From contig NZ_STGK01000010.1 in the NCBI RefSeq assembly GCF_004919105.1, positions 165,200-229,199 on the forward strand: DNA of 64,000 nucleotides, in the 5' to 3' direction. Source of the DNA: Nocardioides sp. GY 10113. GTDB lineage: Bacteria; Actinomycetota; Actinomycetes; Propionibacteriales; Nocardioidaceae. Positions 1 to 10,729 of the stretch are shown in pieces. Under the pieces are notes generated by a model. The model had not been told where the DNA came from, ran no database searches, and saw nothing but the letters and a program-made list of their open reading frames with translations. Made by a program: the position numbers and the translations under genes. Within the stretch, counting starts at the first letter, position 1. Each line of letters starts with the position of its first letter.

Positions 1-520
1 CGGCCAGGTGCAGGGCCTGGACGCCGCACCCGGTACCGAGGTCGAGGGCGGAGCCGACGTCGTGGCGCAGGGTCAGCTGGGCGAGCGAGGACGAGGCCTG
101 GCTGATCCCGAGCACGTAGTCGCCGGTGACCTGGGTCGGGGCGCCGTCGAGCCCGGGGGTCAGGTCGCTGACCACCCACAGGTCCTCGCCCTCGGCGGTG
201 GCGTAGGGCCGGCAGTCCAGCCGAGCGGCGACCTCGGCGACGCTCTGCGCCAGCATCCCCGCCGAGGCGAGCCGGTCGACCAGTCCGGGCAGCGCCACCT
301 CGGCCTGGTCGCGCTCGACCGCGTCCTGGAGCAGGAAGAGGCGGACCAGCGTGGCCAGCGGCGAGCCGTCCCCGTCGGTACGACGCCGCGCCGGCGTGGT
401 CTCGTTGCGCGAGAGCGCCTGGTGGGCCTCGGCCCCCAGCAGCTCGGCGACCGCGTCGTAGTGGAAGTCGGCGGCGGCGAGGGCGTCACGGAGCGGGGCG
501 GCGAGGTCCAAGGAGGGCAC
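1..520 (-). CDS. SAM-dependent methyltransferase, N-terminal part (cut by window edge)
   Basis: First 173 codons of a class I methyltransferase that runs off the left edge. The last visible residues are the SAM-binding loop LDLGTGCGVQALHLA. The roughly 155 residues before it form an N-terminal extension like that of actinobacterial proteins labelled DUF7059 plus a PrmC/MTS-type methyltransferase domain (family from memory). GTG at 518-520 is the start because an in-frame TAG lies four codons upstream. A TAGCGT hexamer six bases before it suggests a leaderless message. The catalytic NPPY-type motif would lie outside the window, so the substrate (rRNA or protein) cannot be judged. Confidence 0.85.
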   Translation of the reverse strand, partial: MPSLDLAAPLRDALAAADFHYDAVAELLGAEAHQALSRNETTPARRRTDGDGSPLATLVRLFLLQDAVERDQAEVALPGLVDRLASAGMLAQSVAEVAARLDCRPYATAEGEDLWVVSDLTPGLDGAPTQVTGDYVLGISQASSSLAQLTLRHDVGSALDLGTGCGVQALHLA

Positions 521-526
521 GGGCCA

Positions 527-532
527 ACGCTA
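527..532 (-). promoter_or_regulatory. -10 hexamer, leaderless methyltransferase
   Basis: On the minus strand TAGCGT is followed by TGGCCC and then the GTG start. The six-base gap places the transcription start on or next to the start codon. Confidence 0.55.
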
Positions 533-631
533 CGGGGCCGGCGCCGCCGAGGACACCGGGGACGACCCCGTGGGCACCGGACGCTGGACTCGCCGGCAGC
601 GCGGCACCGACCATCGGCGGCGCCACACGGC

Positions 632-676
632 CGACGTGGGGTGGGTGGCCGCGCCACGGCCACCCACCCCACGTCG
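632..676 (-). terminator. hairpin after hppA
   Basis: A perfect 19-bp inverted repeat (arms 632-650 and 658-676, starting CGACGTGGGG) with a 7-base loop lies just past the hppA stop on the minus strand. There is no clear T tract, as is common in actinobacterial terminators. Confidence 0.7.
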
Positions 677-702
677 ACGGAGGGGCACCACTCCGGCGCC
701 TC

Positions 703-3021
<2,319 letters not shown>

Positions 3022-3253
3022 TCTTCTGCCTCCTTGGAGGGAGTCGCAGGGAGAGTCGGTGTGACCCACGTCATAGGAACGTGGTGCGGATACTACGCAG
3101 AGCCGAGCGCCGTTCGGGGGGATTGAGTGATGGAAGTCACATGAAACAAGGGGACATGCGGCGCGCGGACATGCAAGACGGCGGGCGGCGGCACGCGGTC
3201 GCGCCCGGTCGGGCCGGCGGGGCGGCGACGACGGGCGTCAGGCGAGGCGCGCG

Positions 3254-3312
3254 GTCAGCGGCGCAGGGTCAGGTGCGGCGCAGGATCAGCGGCGCAGGAT
3301 CAGCGGCGCAGG
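3254..3312. repeat. 14-bp tandem repeat at the 3' end of the STAS gene
   Basis: Four imperfect copies of the unit ATCAGCGGCGCAGG (copies at 3254-3267, a 17-base variant at 3268-3284, 3285-3298 and 3299-3312) abut the stop codon of the minus-strand STAS gene. The rest of the 3022-3253 gap shows no gene; the hppA promoter should lie there but no clear -35/-10 pair was found. Confidence 0.8.
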
Positions 3313-3651
3313 TCAGGCGAGCGCGGCGTCGACGGTGCCGTGGATCACGAACACCTTGGCCAGGCCGGTGATCTTGAAGATCTTGAGCAACCGGTCCTGG
3401 GTGCAGACGAGCTCCAGCGCGCCGTCGTGCGCGCGCACCTTCTTCAGCCCACCGACCAGGACGCCGAGGCCGGTGGAGTCGAGGAACTCGACGCCCTCCA
3501 TGTCCACCACCAACCGGTAGTTGCCCCCGGCGACCAGCTCGCTGATCGTGTCGCGCAGCTTGGGCGCGGTGTAGACGTCGATCTCGCCGCCCACCGCGAT
3601 CACGGTACGGCCCGCTGCTTCGCGCGTCGACAGCGTCAGATCCACGTTCAC
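3313..3651 (-). CDS. STAS-domain anti-sigma factor antagonist
   Basis: Protein of 112 aa made of a single STAS domain, the SpoIIAA/RsbV type that is switched by serine phosphorylation and titrates an anti-sigma kinase. The phosphoacceptor region is [12 protein letters not shown], with Ser59 the expected phosphorylated residue. The N-terminus begins with the beta strand [20 protein letters not shown]. The start is set at GTG 3649-3651; a GTG four residues further in (DLTLST) is equally well placed behind GAGGG. No partner kinase or sigma factor lies in the window. It is divergent from the helicase gene and shares the 3652-3793 promoter region with it. Confidence 0.9.
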   Translation of the reverse strand: MNVDLTLSTREAAGRTVIAVGGEIDVYTAPKLRDTISELVAGGNYRLVVDMEGVEFLDSTGLGVLVGGLKKVRAHDGALELVCTQDRLLKIFKITGLAKVFVIHGTVDAALA

Positions 3652-3793
3652 CCTCACAAGGCTCGGCCGTATGTCGGCACTGGTCAGAAGCCACATCAAA
3701 CCACGCGGCCCCGAGGCGCGAAAAGACGACCGGACTCCGTCGCTCGACCCCGGCACCTGGGTTGTGTCTACCCGCCGTGTGAGGATCTGAAAC

Positions 3794-6151
3794 ATGACCT
3801 GCCCGACGGCCGCGCAGCCCCTCGAGGTGGCGTCGGCGGTCGACCGCCTGACCGCGGCGCCGGGGCGCGCCGAGCGGCTCACGCACCGCCAGCGGGTGCC
3901 CGCGCGGCCGGCCGCGCACGCGGCGTGGCCGGCCTGGGCCGACCCGGACCTGGTCACCGCGTACGCCGCCCGCGGGGTGGGCAGCCCGTGGCGCCACCAG
4001 GTGGTCGCCGCCGAGGCCGCGCGGCGGGGCGAGCACGTCGTACTGGCCACCGGGACCGCCTCGGGCAAGTCGCTGGCCTACCTGCTGCCGTCGCTGACGG
4101 CGATCCGGGAGCGACGCGGCGCGCGTGGCCAGCGTGGCTCAAGCACGCTCTACCTGGCGCCCACCAAGGCGCTGGCCCAGGACCAGCGCGCGGCGATCGC
4201 CGGACTGGGCCTGGACGTGCGGGTGGCCACCCACGACGGCGACAGCTCCCCGGAGCAGCGGGAGTGGACCCGCGACCACGGCGAGTACGTCCTCTCCAAC
4301 CCCGACATGCTGCACCGCTCCCTGTTGCCCGCCCATGAGCGCTGGGCGCGGTTCTTCGCCACCCTCGACTTCGTGGTGGTCGACGAGTGCCACCACTACC
4401 GGGGCGTCTTCGGGGCCCACGTCGCCCAGGTCCTGCGCCGGCTGCGCCGGATCTGCGCGCGGTACGGCGCCTCGCCGACGTTCGTGCTCGCCTCGGCCAC
4501 CGTGGCGGAACCGGCCCGGGCGGCCGAGCGGCTGACCGGGCTCGACGTGCTGCCGGTGACCGAGGACGGCTCCCCGCGGGGCGAGCTCGAGGTGCTGCTC
4601 TGGGAACCTCCGCTGCTGCCCGGCAAGGGCGAGCACGGCGCGCCCGTGCGCCGGCCCGCGCCGGTCGAGACCGCCGACCTGATGACCGACCTGGTCCTCG
4701 AGGACGTGCGCACCCTGGCGTTCGTGCGATCCCGGCGCGGCGTCGAGTCGGTGGCCCGCCGGGCCGGGGAGCTGCTCGCCGAGGTCGACCCGTCGCTGGC
4801 GGACCGCGTCGACTCCTACCGGGGCGGCTACCTGCCGGAGGAGCGTCGGGCCCTGGAGGAGGACCTCCGCAGCGGTCGACTCCTCGGGATGGCCGCCACC
4901 AACGCTCTCGAGCTGGGGATCGACGTCTCCGGCCTCGACGCGGTGGTGATCGCCGGCTTCCCGGGCACCCGGGCCGCGTTCTGGCAGCAGGTGGGCCGCG
5001 CCGGCCGCACCGGCGGCGGGGCGATCGGGGTGCTGGTGGCACGCGACGACCCGTTGGACACCTACCTCGTGCACCACCCCGACGCGCTGCTCGGCCAGCC
5101 CGTCGAGGGCACTGTCTTCGACCCGGACAACCCCTACGTGCTCGGCCCCCACCTGTGCGCCGCCGCCCAGGAGATCCCGCTGACCACTGCGGACCTGCCG
5201 CTCTTCGGCGAGCGGACCCGCGAGGTGCTCGCGGAGCTCGTCGCGGCCGGGCTGCTGCGGCGCCGCACCCAGGGCTGGTACTGGACCGACCGCCGCCGCG
5301 CCGCCGACCTGGCCGACATCCGCTCGGCCGGCGGTCGCCAGGTGCAGCTGATCGACGGCGCGACCGGACGGGTGGTCGGCACGGTCGACGGCGGCCGCGC
5401 CCACTCCACCGCCCACGCCGGCGCCGTCTACCTGCACCGCGGCGAGACCTGGCGGGTGGAGTCGCTGGACCTCGACGAGCACGTCGCCGTGATGAACCCG
5501 GTCGAGGCGACCTTCACGACCACCGCCCGGGAGCTCACCGACATCCGGATCGTCACCGAGGCCGAGCACGAGGCCTGGGGCCGGTGCCGGCTCTCGCTGG
5601 GCACCGCCGACGTCTCCCAGCAGGTCGTCTCCTACCTGCGCCGCCGGGCCGCCACCGGGGAGGTGGTCGACGAGACCCCGCTCGACCTCCCCGAGCGGAC
5701 CCTGCGGACCACGGCGGTCTGGTGGACCGTCCCGCCTCAGGTGCTCGCCGAGACCGGCCTCGCGGAGTCCGACCTGCCGGGCGCCGCCCACGCCGCCGAG
5801 CACTGCTCGATCGGGCTGCTCCCGCTGTTCGCGACCTGCGACCGCTGGGACATCGGGGGCGTCTCGACCGCGCTGCACCCCGACACCGGGATGCTCACGG
5901 TCTTCGTCCACGACGGCCACCCGGGCGGCGCCGGGTTCGCCGAGCGTGGCTACCGCACCGCGCGGGCCTGGCTCACCGCCACCCGGGACGCCATCGCGGC
6001 CTGTGGCTGCGCGACCGGTTGCCCCTCGTGCATCCAGTCCCCCAAGTGCGGCAACGGCAACGAGCCGCTGGACAAACCAGGGGCGCTGCGGCTGCTCGAC
6101 GCGCTGCTGCGCGAGGCGGGAGGAGACCCCGCCGACACGCCGCGACGGTAG
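3794..6151 (+). CDS. DECH-box helicase with DUF1998 domain (MrfA-type, helicase/secretion neighbourhood)
   Basis: Superfamily 2 DNA helicase of 785 aa. Walker A is ATGTASGKS (residues 85-93), motif II is DECH (197-200), and motif VI is [10 protein letters not shown]. The C-terminal DUF1998-like region ends in a tetracysteine C-x-C-x3-C-x2-C (Cys737, 739, 743, 746), the spacing of the zinc site in Bacillus MrfA, a helicase for repair of mitomycin-type lesions. This family sits beside the Tad operon in many actinobacteria (Rv3649 in M. tuberculosis). A repair role is inferred from family; a link to the pilus genes is not shown. The start is the ATG after GAGGATCTGAAAC. Confidence 0.93.
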   Translation: MTCPTAAQPLEVASAVDRLTAAPGRAERLTHRQRVPARPAAHAAWPAWADPDLVTAYAARGVGSPWRHQVVAAEAARRGEHVVLATGTASGKSLAYLLPSLTAIRERRGARGQRGSSTLYLAPTKALAQDQRAAIAGLGLDVRVATHDGDSSPEQREWTRDHGEYVLSNPDMLHRSLLPAHERWARFFATLDFVVVDECHHYRGVFGAHVAQVLRRLRRICARYGASPTFVLASATVAEPARAAERLTGLDVLPVTEDGSPRGELEVLLWEPPLLPGKGEHGAPVRRPAPVETADLMTDLVLEDVRTLAFVRSRRGVESVARRAGELLAEVDPSLADRVDSYRGGYLPEERRALEEDLRSGRLLGMAATNALELGIDVSGLDAVVIAGFPGTRAAFWQQVGRAGRTGGGAIGVLVARDDPLDTYLVHHPDALLGQPVEGTVFDPDNPYVLGPHLCAAAQEIPLTTADLPLFGERTREVLAELVAAGLLRRRTQGWYWTDRRRAADLADIRSAGGRQVQLIDGATGRVVGTVDGGRAHSTAHAGAVYLHRGETWRVESLDLDEHVAVMNPVEATFTTTARELTDIRIVTEAEHEAWGRCRLSLGTADVSQQVVSYLRRRAATGEVVDETPLDLPERTLRTTAVWWTVPPQVLAETGLAESDLPGAAHAAEHCSIGLLPLFATCDRWDIGGVSTALHPDTGMLTVFVHDGHPGGAGFAERGYRTARAWLTATRDAIAACGCATGCPSCIQSPKCGNGNEPLDKPGALRLLDALLREAGGDPADTPRR

Positions 6152-6154
6152 CCT
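6149..6154 (+). promoter_or_regulatory. -10 hexamer, leaderless small membrane protein
   Basis: TAGCCT followed by GCCACC and ATG at 6161 (six-base gap). It overlaps the stop codon of the helicase gene, so the small gene may have its own promoter within the helicase 3' end. Confidence 0.5.
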
Positions 6155-6160
6155 GCCACC

Positions 6161-6496
6161 ATGCTCGTCCTCGGACTCGTGCTCCTCGTCCTCGGCGCGA
6201 TCCTCGTGCTCTCGGGGCTCTTCGCCTCCGGCACCGAGGCCAAGACCGTGGGCGGCACCACCGACGTGCACACCACCTTCCTCGGCATCGACATGCCGGC
6301 CGAGACCCTGTTCCTGATCGGCGTGGCCTCGGCGGTGCTGGTCCTCGGCGGACTGTGGCTGTCGAAGGTCGGCGCACGCCAGGAGTGGCGCCGCCGCAAG
6401 GACCGGCGACGGCTCGACGAGCTGTCGCAGAAGCTGGACCGGAGCGAGAGCGAGCGTCGCGACGAGGGGACCGGGAACGGGAACGACCGTTCCTGA
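6161..6496 (+). CDS. small membrane protein, two TM segments
   Basis: Protein of 111 aa with a hydrophobic segment at residues 1-23, a short polar loop, a second segment at about 44-66, and then a basic, coiled-coil-like tail (RRRKDRRRLDELSQKLDRSE). It is not recognised as a named family. It starts nine bases after the helicase stop and could be co-transcribed with it or made from the leaderless promoter at 6149-6154. Function unknown. Confidence 0.75.
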   Translation: MLVLGLVLLVLGAILVLSGLFASGTEAKTVGGTTDVHTTFLGIDMPAETLFLIGVASAVLVLGGLWLSKVGARQEWRRRKDRRRLDELSQKLDRSESERRDEGTGNGNDRS

Positions 6497-6540
6497 CGCC
6501 GGCGCTCCGCCGCAGCGGGCACGAGGTGAGCACCGCACGG

Positions 6541-6588
6541 GCCGGGCAGGCCGGGCAGGCCGTGCAGCAGGCCGGGCAGAACGGGCAG
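6541..6588. repeat. GCCGGGCAG imperfect tandem repeat
   Basis: Four to five imperfect copies of GCCGGGCAG lie between the small membrane protein and the convergent TadE-like gene. No T tract or clean hairpin was seen. Confidence 0.6.
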
Positions 6589-6589
6589 T

Positions 6590-6976
6590 TCAGCCTGGCC
6601 CGGCCCGGGCCCGCGCCTCGAGGTCGGCGCTCCACCCCCGCCACCGTGGACCGGCGAGCCGGACCCTGACCTCCACCGCTCCGGCGAGCGTCGTGCACCC
6701 GACCAGGGTCGCCGCGTTGGCCTCGGCGATCCGCGCCGCAGCGGCGCAGGCAGCACCCCCGTCAGCCCACGACGCGGCCCCTGCCAGCGCGGCGAGGTCC
6801 GCCGCGGCCTGCGCCCTCCGGTGGTCGACGACCAGCGCCGCGACCACCGCAAGGCCGCACCCGACCACCAGCAGCAGGCCGGACAGTGCCACCACCAGCA
6901 CCGTGGCCGCACCGCGCTGGCCGGGCCGCGCCGGCCGCCGTCGGGCACACGACGCCGCCGGGCGCCCCGGCGTCAC
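6590..6976 (-). CDS. Rv3654c-type TadE-like protein
   Basis: Protein of 128 aa and last gene of the Tad operon. A short basic leader ends in QRG, followed by AATVLVVALSGLLL and a long hydrophobic helix, like a pilin-type N-terminus. Residue +5 after the putative cleavage Gly is Leu, not the Glu typical of processed pseudopilins, so cleavage is uncertain. The rest is Ala-rich with three Cys. It matches the 'helicase/secretion neighbourhood TadE-like' family by position and appearance. The GTG start at 6974-6976 overlaps the tadE stop by four bases (GTGA), indicating translational coupling. Confidence 0.85.
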   Translation of the reverse strand: MTPGRPAASCARRRPARPGQRGAATVLVVALSGLLLVVGCGLAVVAALVVDHRRAQAAADLAALAGAASWADGGAACAAAARIAEANAATLVGCTTLAGAVEVRVRLAGPRWRGWSADLEARARAGPG

Positions 6977-7344
6977 GGGGTCGACCCCTCGCTGAGCGCC
7001 ACGGCCTCCGCCCGGAGGCGGACGCCCGGGAGGCCACCGAGCAGCCCGCCGGGGCCGGCCAGCACGCCGGCGGCCGTCGCCACCGCGCGGCCGCCCTCGT
7101 TCGCGACCGCGACGCGGACCCCTGGCGGCGCGATGCGCTCGGCCAGCGCCACCGCGTCCGCGGGATCGTCGCCCCGGGCCACCGCCCGGGCCGCCTCCCG
7201 CGCGGCGTCGACGGTGCGGGCCTGCGCGGCGCCGAGGGAGAGCAGCCAGACCAGGACGAGCGTGACGGCGATCAGCGCCGGCAGACCCATCACCAGCTCG
7301 GCCGTGACCGCGCCCCGGTCGCCCCGACGCGCCGCCGGCCTCAC
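6973..7344 (-). CDS. TadE-family minor pseudopilin
   Basis: Protein of 123 aa. The leader VRPAARRGDRG is followed by AVTAELVMGLPALIAVTL: Gly then five residues to Glu, the class III signal sequence cut by a TadV/CpaA-type prepilin peptidase, and a single N-terminal TM helix. The C-terminal 90 residues are extracytoplasmic. TadE-type pseudopilins help assemble Flp pili. The GTG start at 7342-7344 overlaps the stop of the upstream pilin-like gene (GTGA). No prepilin peptidase gene is in the window. Confidence 0.88.
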   Translation of the reverse strand: MRPAARRGDRGAVTAELVMGLPALIAVTLVLVWLLSLGAAQARTVDAAREAARAVARGDDPADAVALAERIAPPGVRVAVANEGGRAVATAAGVLAGPGGLLGGLPGVRLRAEAVALSEGSTP

Positions 7345-7592
7345 CCCACGCCCAGCAGGCCGAGCACGTGGTCGTAGAGGGTGCGCAGCATCCGGTCCCC
7401 GAACCCGCTGGTCAGCAGCTTGTAGAGCAGGCCGGCCAGCCCGGCGCCGGCGGCCGTGCCGACGGCGTACTCCGCGGTGGTGATGCCGCGTTCCTCCCGC
7501 CTCCGAGCCGCCGCAGGCCGCAGCGGGGGCGGGGGCGGGGCAGGGAGCGGGAAGGGACGGATCGGGCTGACGGGGACGTCGTCGCGGGGCAT
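7341..7592 (-). CDS. Flp-like DUF4244 prepilin (Rv3656c type)
   Basis: Protein of 83 aa and the probable major pilin subunit. A Pro-rich 35-residue leader ends in RREERG, then ITTAEYAVGTAAGAGLAGLL: cleavage after Gly leaves Ile at +1 and Glu at +5, with the TAEYA core shared with Flp pilins. The mature protein would be about 48 aa, mostly one helix. The ATG at 7590-7592 has GAGGAGG upstream; an in-frame ATG at 7691 would only add an untypical Pro/Arg leader. A 150-base gap separates it from the upstream oxidoreductase, so it may have its own promoter. Confidence 0.88.
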   Translation of the reverse strand: MPRDDVPVSPIRPFPLPAPPPPPLRPAAARRREERGITTAEYAVGTAAGAGLAGLLYKLLTSGFGDRMLRTLYDHVLGLLGVG

Positions 7593-7745
7593 CGTGGCCT
7601 CCTCTCGGGCCGCCGGGTGCGGCCGGTGCCCCGACTCTGCGCCAGCGCCGCGACCAGGCGGGAGCGAGCAACCGCGGGCTGTGGAACGCACGCGGGCGGT
7701 CCACAGCGGGGTTCGCCGCGAGCGGCGAGCGGTGGTGCGTCGGCG

Positions 7746-9131
7746 CTACCCGGTACGACCGGAGATGCGGTCTCCTAGGCGGGCGACGAAGGACGTCCGC
7801 GCCGCACCACGCGTCTCGATCCGGTCCGCGATCCCGTAGGCGCGGTACAGGCCGTGGATGCCCAGCCAGCGCAGCGGCTCGGGCTCCCACCGGCGGGCCC
7901 GCTGGTCGACCCACGGCAGGGTGGTCCGGTCGGTCGACTCGCCGGCGACCAGGTCGGCCAGCGTGCGGCCGGCGAGGTTGGTCGCGGTGACGCCCGTGCC
8001 GACGTACCCACCGGCCCAGCCCAGGCCGCTGTCGCGGTCGTAGGCGACGGTGGCCCGCCAGTTCCTCGGCACCCCGAGCACGCCGCTCCAGCCGTGGGCG
8101 ATCCCGGCGCCCGCCAGCGTGGGGAACCAGGAGACGAGGATGTCGCGGAGCTCCCGCACGGTGTGCTCGGGGATGTCGCCGTCGAGGTCGGTGCGGGAGC
8201 CGAAGCGGTAGGGGTAGCCGCGTCCGCCGAGCGCGATCCGACCGTCGGGCGTGCGCTGCGCGTAGGTATAGCGGTGGGAGAGGTCCTCGAGGGTCTCGTA
8301 GCCCCGCCAGCCGATGGCGGCCCACGCCTCCTCCGGGAGCGGATCGGTGATGATCATCGAGGAGTTCATCGGCACCCACGTGCGCCGCTCGCCGTCCAGG
8401 CCCGCCGTGAAGCCCTCCGTGGCGCGCAGCACGTGCCGGGCGCGGATCACCCCGCGGTCGGTGACCACCCGGCCCGGGGCGATCGAACGCGCCGTGGTGC
8501 CCTCGTGGATCCGGACGCCGCGGGCGCGGACCAGCGCGGCCAGCCCGCGGACCAGCCGCGCGGGGTCGATCCGCGCGCAGTGGGGCTCCCACACGGCGGC
8601 GCGGGTCTCGGCGACGCGGACCCGGGCCGCCGACTCCTCCGGCCCCAGCAGCACCGCGCCGAGCGTCGGCCACCGCTCCGCCCGAGCGACCAGGTCGCGC
8701 GCCCGCTCCTCCTGCGCCGCATTGCGGGCGACCAGGAGCGTGCCGCCGCGGCGGATCCCGGCGTCGATGCCGTGCCGCTCGGCGACCGCGATCACCTCGG
8801 CGACGGCATCGATCATCGCCTGCTGGAAGCGGGCCACGTCCGCGCGCGGGTGGGTGCGCGCGTAGCCGTCGAGGCCGCCGGTGACCGTCGCCGACAGCCA
8901 GCCCCCGTTGCGCCCCGAGGCGCCGTAGCCGGCGAACCGCTGCTCGACCAGCCGGACCTCCAGGTCGGGCCGCAGCTCGGAGAGGTAGTACGCCGCCCAC
9001 AGGCCGGTGTAGCCGGCGCCGACGATCACCACGTCGGCCTCGGCGTCGCCGGGGAGCGGGTCGCTGGGCTCCGGCTGGCCGATCGCGGACCACCAGTGGG
9101 AGACGTCCCCGGTACGGCGGGCGAGGTTCAT
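7746..9131 (-). CDS. DAO-family FAD-dependent oxidoreductase
   Basis: Protein of 461 aa with an N-terminal Rossmann FAD loop VVIVGAGYTGLWAAYYL, then the RNGGW segment (about residue 86) of the glycine/D-amino-acid or gamma-glutamylputrescine oxidase branch. It is expected to oxidise an amine or imino acid with O2 or another acceptor. The start is ATG 9129-9131 behind CCGGAGTG. It lies between tadC and the pilin gene on the same strand with gaps of about 150 bases on each side, interrupting an operon that is continuous in mycobacteria. Its substrate cannot be told from sequence, and no transport or amine-catabolism genes flank it. Confidence 0.85.
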   Translation of the reverse strand: MNLARRTGDVSHWWSAIGQPEPSDPLPGDAEADVVIVGAGYTGLWAAYYLSELRPDLEVRLVEQRFAGYGASGRNGGWLSATVTGGLDGYARTHPRADVARFQQAMIDAVAEVIAVAERHGIDAGIRRGGTLLVARNAAQEERARDLVARAERWPTLGAVLLGPEESAARVRVAETRAAVWEPHCARIDPARLVRGLAALVRARGVRIHEGTTARSIAPGRVVTDRGVIRARHVLRATEGFTAGLDGERRTWVPMNSSMIITDPLPEEAWAAIGWRGYETLEDLSHRYTYAQRTPDGRIALGGRGYPYRFGSRTDLDGDIPEHTVRELRDILVSWFPTLAGAGIAHGWSGVLGVPRNWRATVAYDRDSGLGWAGGYVGTGVTATNLAGRTLADLVAGESTDRTTLPWVDQRARRWEPEPLRWLGIHGLYRAYGIADRIETRGAARTSFVARLGDRISGRTG

Positions 9132-9278
9132 GGGCACTCCGGGCTCTGCGATCGGCGGACCGGGCGACGCCCGGTGGAGGACAAGAGTGGACCCACCGCG
9201 GCCGCCGGCGGCGCAACGACGCGCTGGTCGTGGCAACGCCGATCCGCCGCGCACCGACCCAGCGAACGGCCCGGGCCG

Positions 9279-10016
9279 TCACCAGGCGAGGGTGCCGGCC
9301 AGGCCGGCGACCACCGGGACGATGCCCAGCAGCAGGAACGCCGGCAACAGGCAGATCCCCAGCGGCACCGCCGCGCGCACGCCCACCGAGCGCGCACGGT
9401 CCTCGGTCTCGGCCCGGGCGCCGGCGGCGAGGTCGGCGGCCAGTCGCTGGACCGCCTCCGCCACCGGAGCCCCCGTGCGATGGGTCCGCGCCATCGTCCG
9501 GCCCAGCGGCGCCAGGGCCGGGTCGGCAGCCAGTCCGGACCAGAGCGGGCCCGGGTCGGCGCCCAACGCCAGGCGGGCGGCGACGGGCGCGAGGCGGTCG
9601 GCCGCCGCGCCGGGCAGGGCCAGCACGACCAGGTTCACGGCGTCGGGTGGCGCGCTCCCCGCGCGGAGCGCGGCGGCGAGCAACCCGACCAGGTGCGGCA
9701 GGTCCCGGCGAGCCTCCTCGCGGAGGCGGCGTACCTGCCGCGGCTCGATCCGACCGGCGGCCACCCAGGTGCCGATGCCGACCGCCGCCCCGCCGGGCAA
9801 CGCCAACGGGCCGCCGAGGAAGGCGGCCGCGCCCGCCGCGGCGACCAGCCCCGACGCCGCGCGCAGCGCCACCGACCCGCGCGGCACCGCCGACCGCTGC
9901 GGCGCGGACACCGCCGCTGGCCCCGCTCGGCGCACCGCCCCACGCACCCGCGGCGGCGCGGGTGCCAGCAACGCGGCCGCGGCGATGGCGGCGAGCACGG
10001 CGAGCACTCCGCTCAC
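9279..10016 (-). CDS. TadC-type T2SS-F membrane protein
   Basis: Protein of 245 aa with GspF/TadC-type architecture: two hydrophobic segments near the N-terminus (residues 1-20 and 50-80), the cytoplasmic LVGLLAAALRAGSAPPDAV helical repeat typical of the F domain, and a C-terminal pair of TM helices (LLPAFLLLGIVPVVAGLAGT). It is predicted to form the inner-membrane platform with TadB. The GTG at 10014-10016 overlaps the tadB stop (GTGA), giving coupled translation. The downstream 9132-9278 gap holds no visible gene. Confidence 0.87.
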   Translation of the reverse strand: MSGVLAVLAAIAAAALLAPAPPRVRGAVRRAGPAAVSAPQRSAVPRGSVALRAASGLVAAAGAAAFLGGPLALPGGAAVGIGTWVAAGRIEPRQVRRLREEARRDLPHLVGLLAAALRAGSAPPDAVNLVVLALPGAAADRLAPVAARLALGADPGPLWSGLAADPALAPLGRTMARTHRTGAPVAEAVQRLAADLAAGARAETEDRARSVGVRAAVPLGICLLPAFLLLGIVPVVAGLAGTLAW

Positions 10017-10729
10017 CGGCCGCGCTCGACGTCCGACGCGATCGCCTCGATCCAGGCCAGCCCCGCCAGCCCGGAGCCGAGGCCGGCGGCGAGGCAGAGC
10101 AAACCCGGCGTGGTGCCGAGGAGGAACCCCCACGGGTCGGCGCCCCCGGCGCCGCCGACCGCCAGCGCGACCAGGGGCAGCCCACCGACCAGCCGGGCGG
10201 TGGCCCGCGCCGAGGCCAGCTCACCGGCGACCACCCGCCGGGTCTGCTCGGCCGCGCGCAGGTCCTCCGCCACCCGCCCCAGGGCATCGCCGAGACCGTG
10301 CCCGGTGCGCTGCGCGACCTGCCAGGCGGCCGCGACGACCCTCAGGTCGGCGGCGCCCGGTCGCTCCGCGAGGCCGCGCAGGGCCTCGGCGACGGACCCG
10401 CCCGCCGCGGCCGCCCGCGCCGCCGGCGCCAGCAGCGGCCACTCCTCCGCCACCCGCTCCAGCGCATCCGCCGGCACCGCGCCCCCGGCCAGCTCGCCGC
10501 GCAGCGCCTCGCAGAGCTCGACGACCGCCGCCCGGGTCGCACCGGCCGAGGCCCGCGCGACGCGTCCGCGCCACCACCGCTCGCCGGCCACTCCCACGCC
10601 GAGCGCGAGTGCGGCCAGGACGACGAGCCGCGGCGACGGCGCGGCGACCATCCCCAGCGCGGTGACCAGCGCGGTGACCAGCGCCGCCGCCCCGGCGACC
10701 GCGTCACGTCGGCGGGCCCGCGCCGTCAT
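10013..10729 (-). CDS. TadB-type T2SS-F membrane protein
   Basis: Protein of 238 aa. Two N-terminal hydrophobic stretches (about residues 10-45) are followed by the F-domain helices (VVELCEALRGELAGGAVPAD, then AWQVAQRTGHGLGDAL) and a C-terminal TM pair. It is the partner of TadC in the platform that the TadA ATPase drives. The ATG at 10727-10729 overlaps the tadA stop (ATGA). Confidence 0.87.
   Translation of the reverse strand: MTARARRRDAVAGAAALVTALVTALGMVAAPSPRLVVLAALALGVGVAGERWWRGRVARASAGATRAAVVELCEALRGELAGGAVPADALERVAEEWPLLAPAARAAAAGGSVAEALRGLAERPGAADLRVVAAAWQVAQRTGHGLGDALGRVAEDLRAAEQTRRVVAGELASARATARLVGGLPLVALAVGGAGGADPWGFLLGTTPGLLCLAAGLGSGLAGLAWIEAIASDVERGR

Noticed and set aside
3022..3069. 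Upstream ATG for hppA at 3069
   Set aside because: The downstream ATG has a strong Shine-Dalgarno and the extra 16 residues are not membrane-like.
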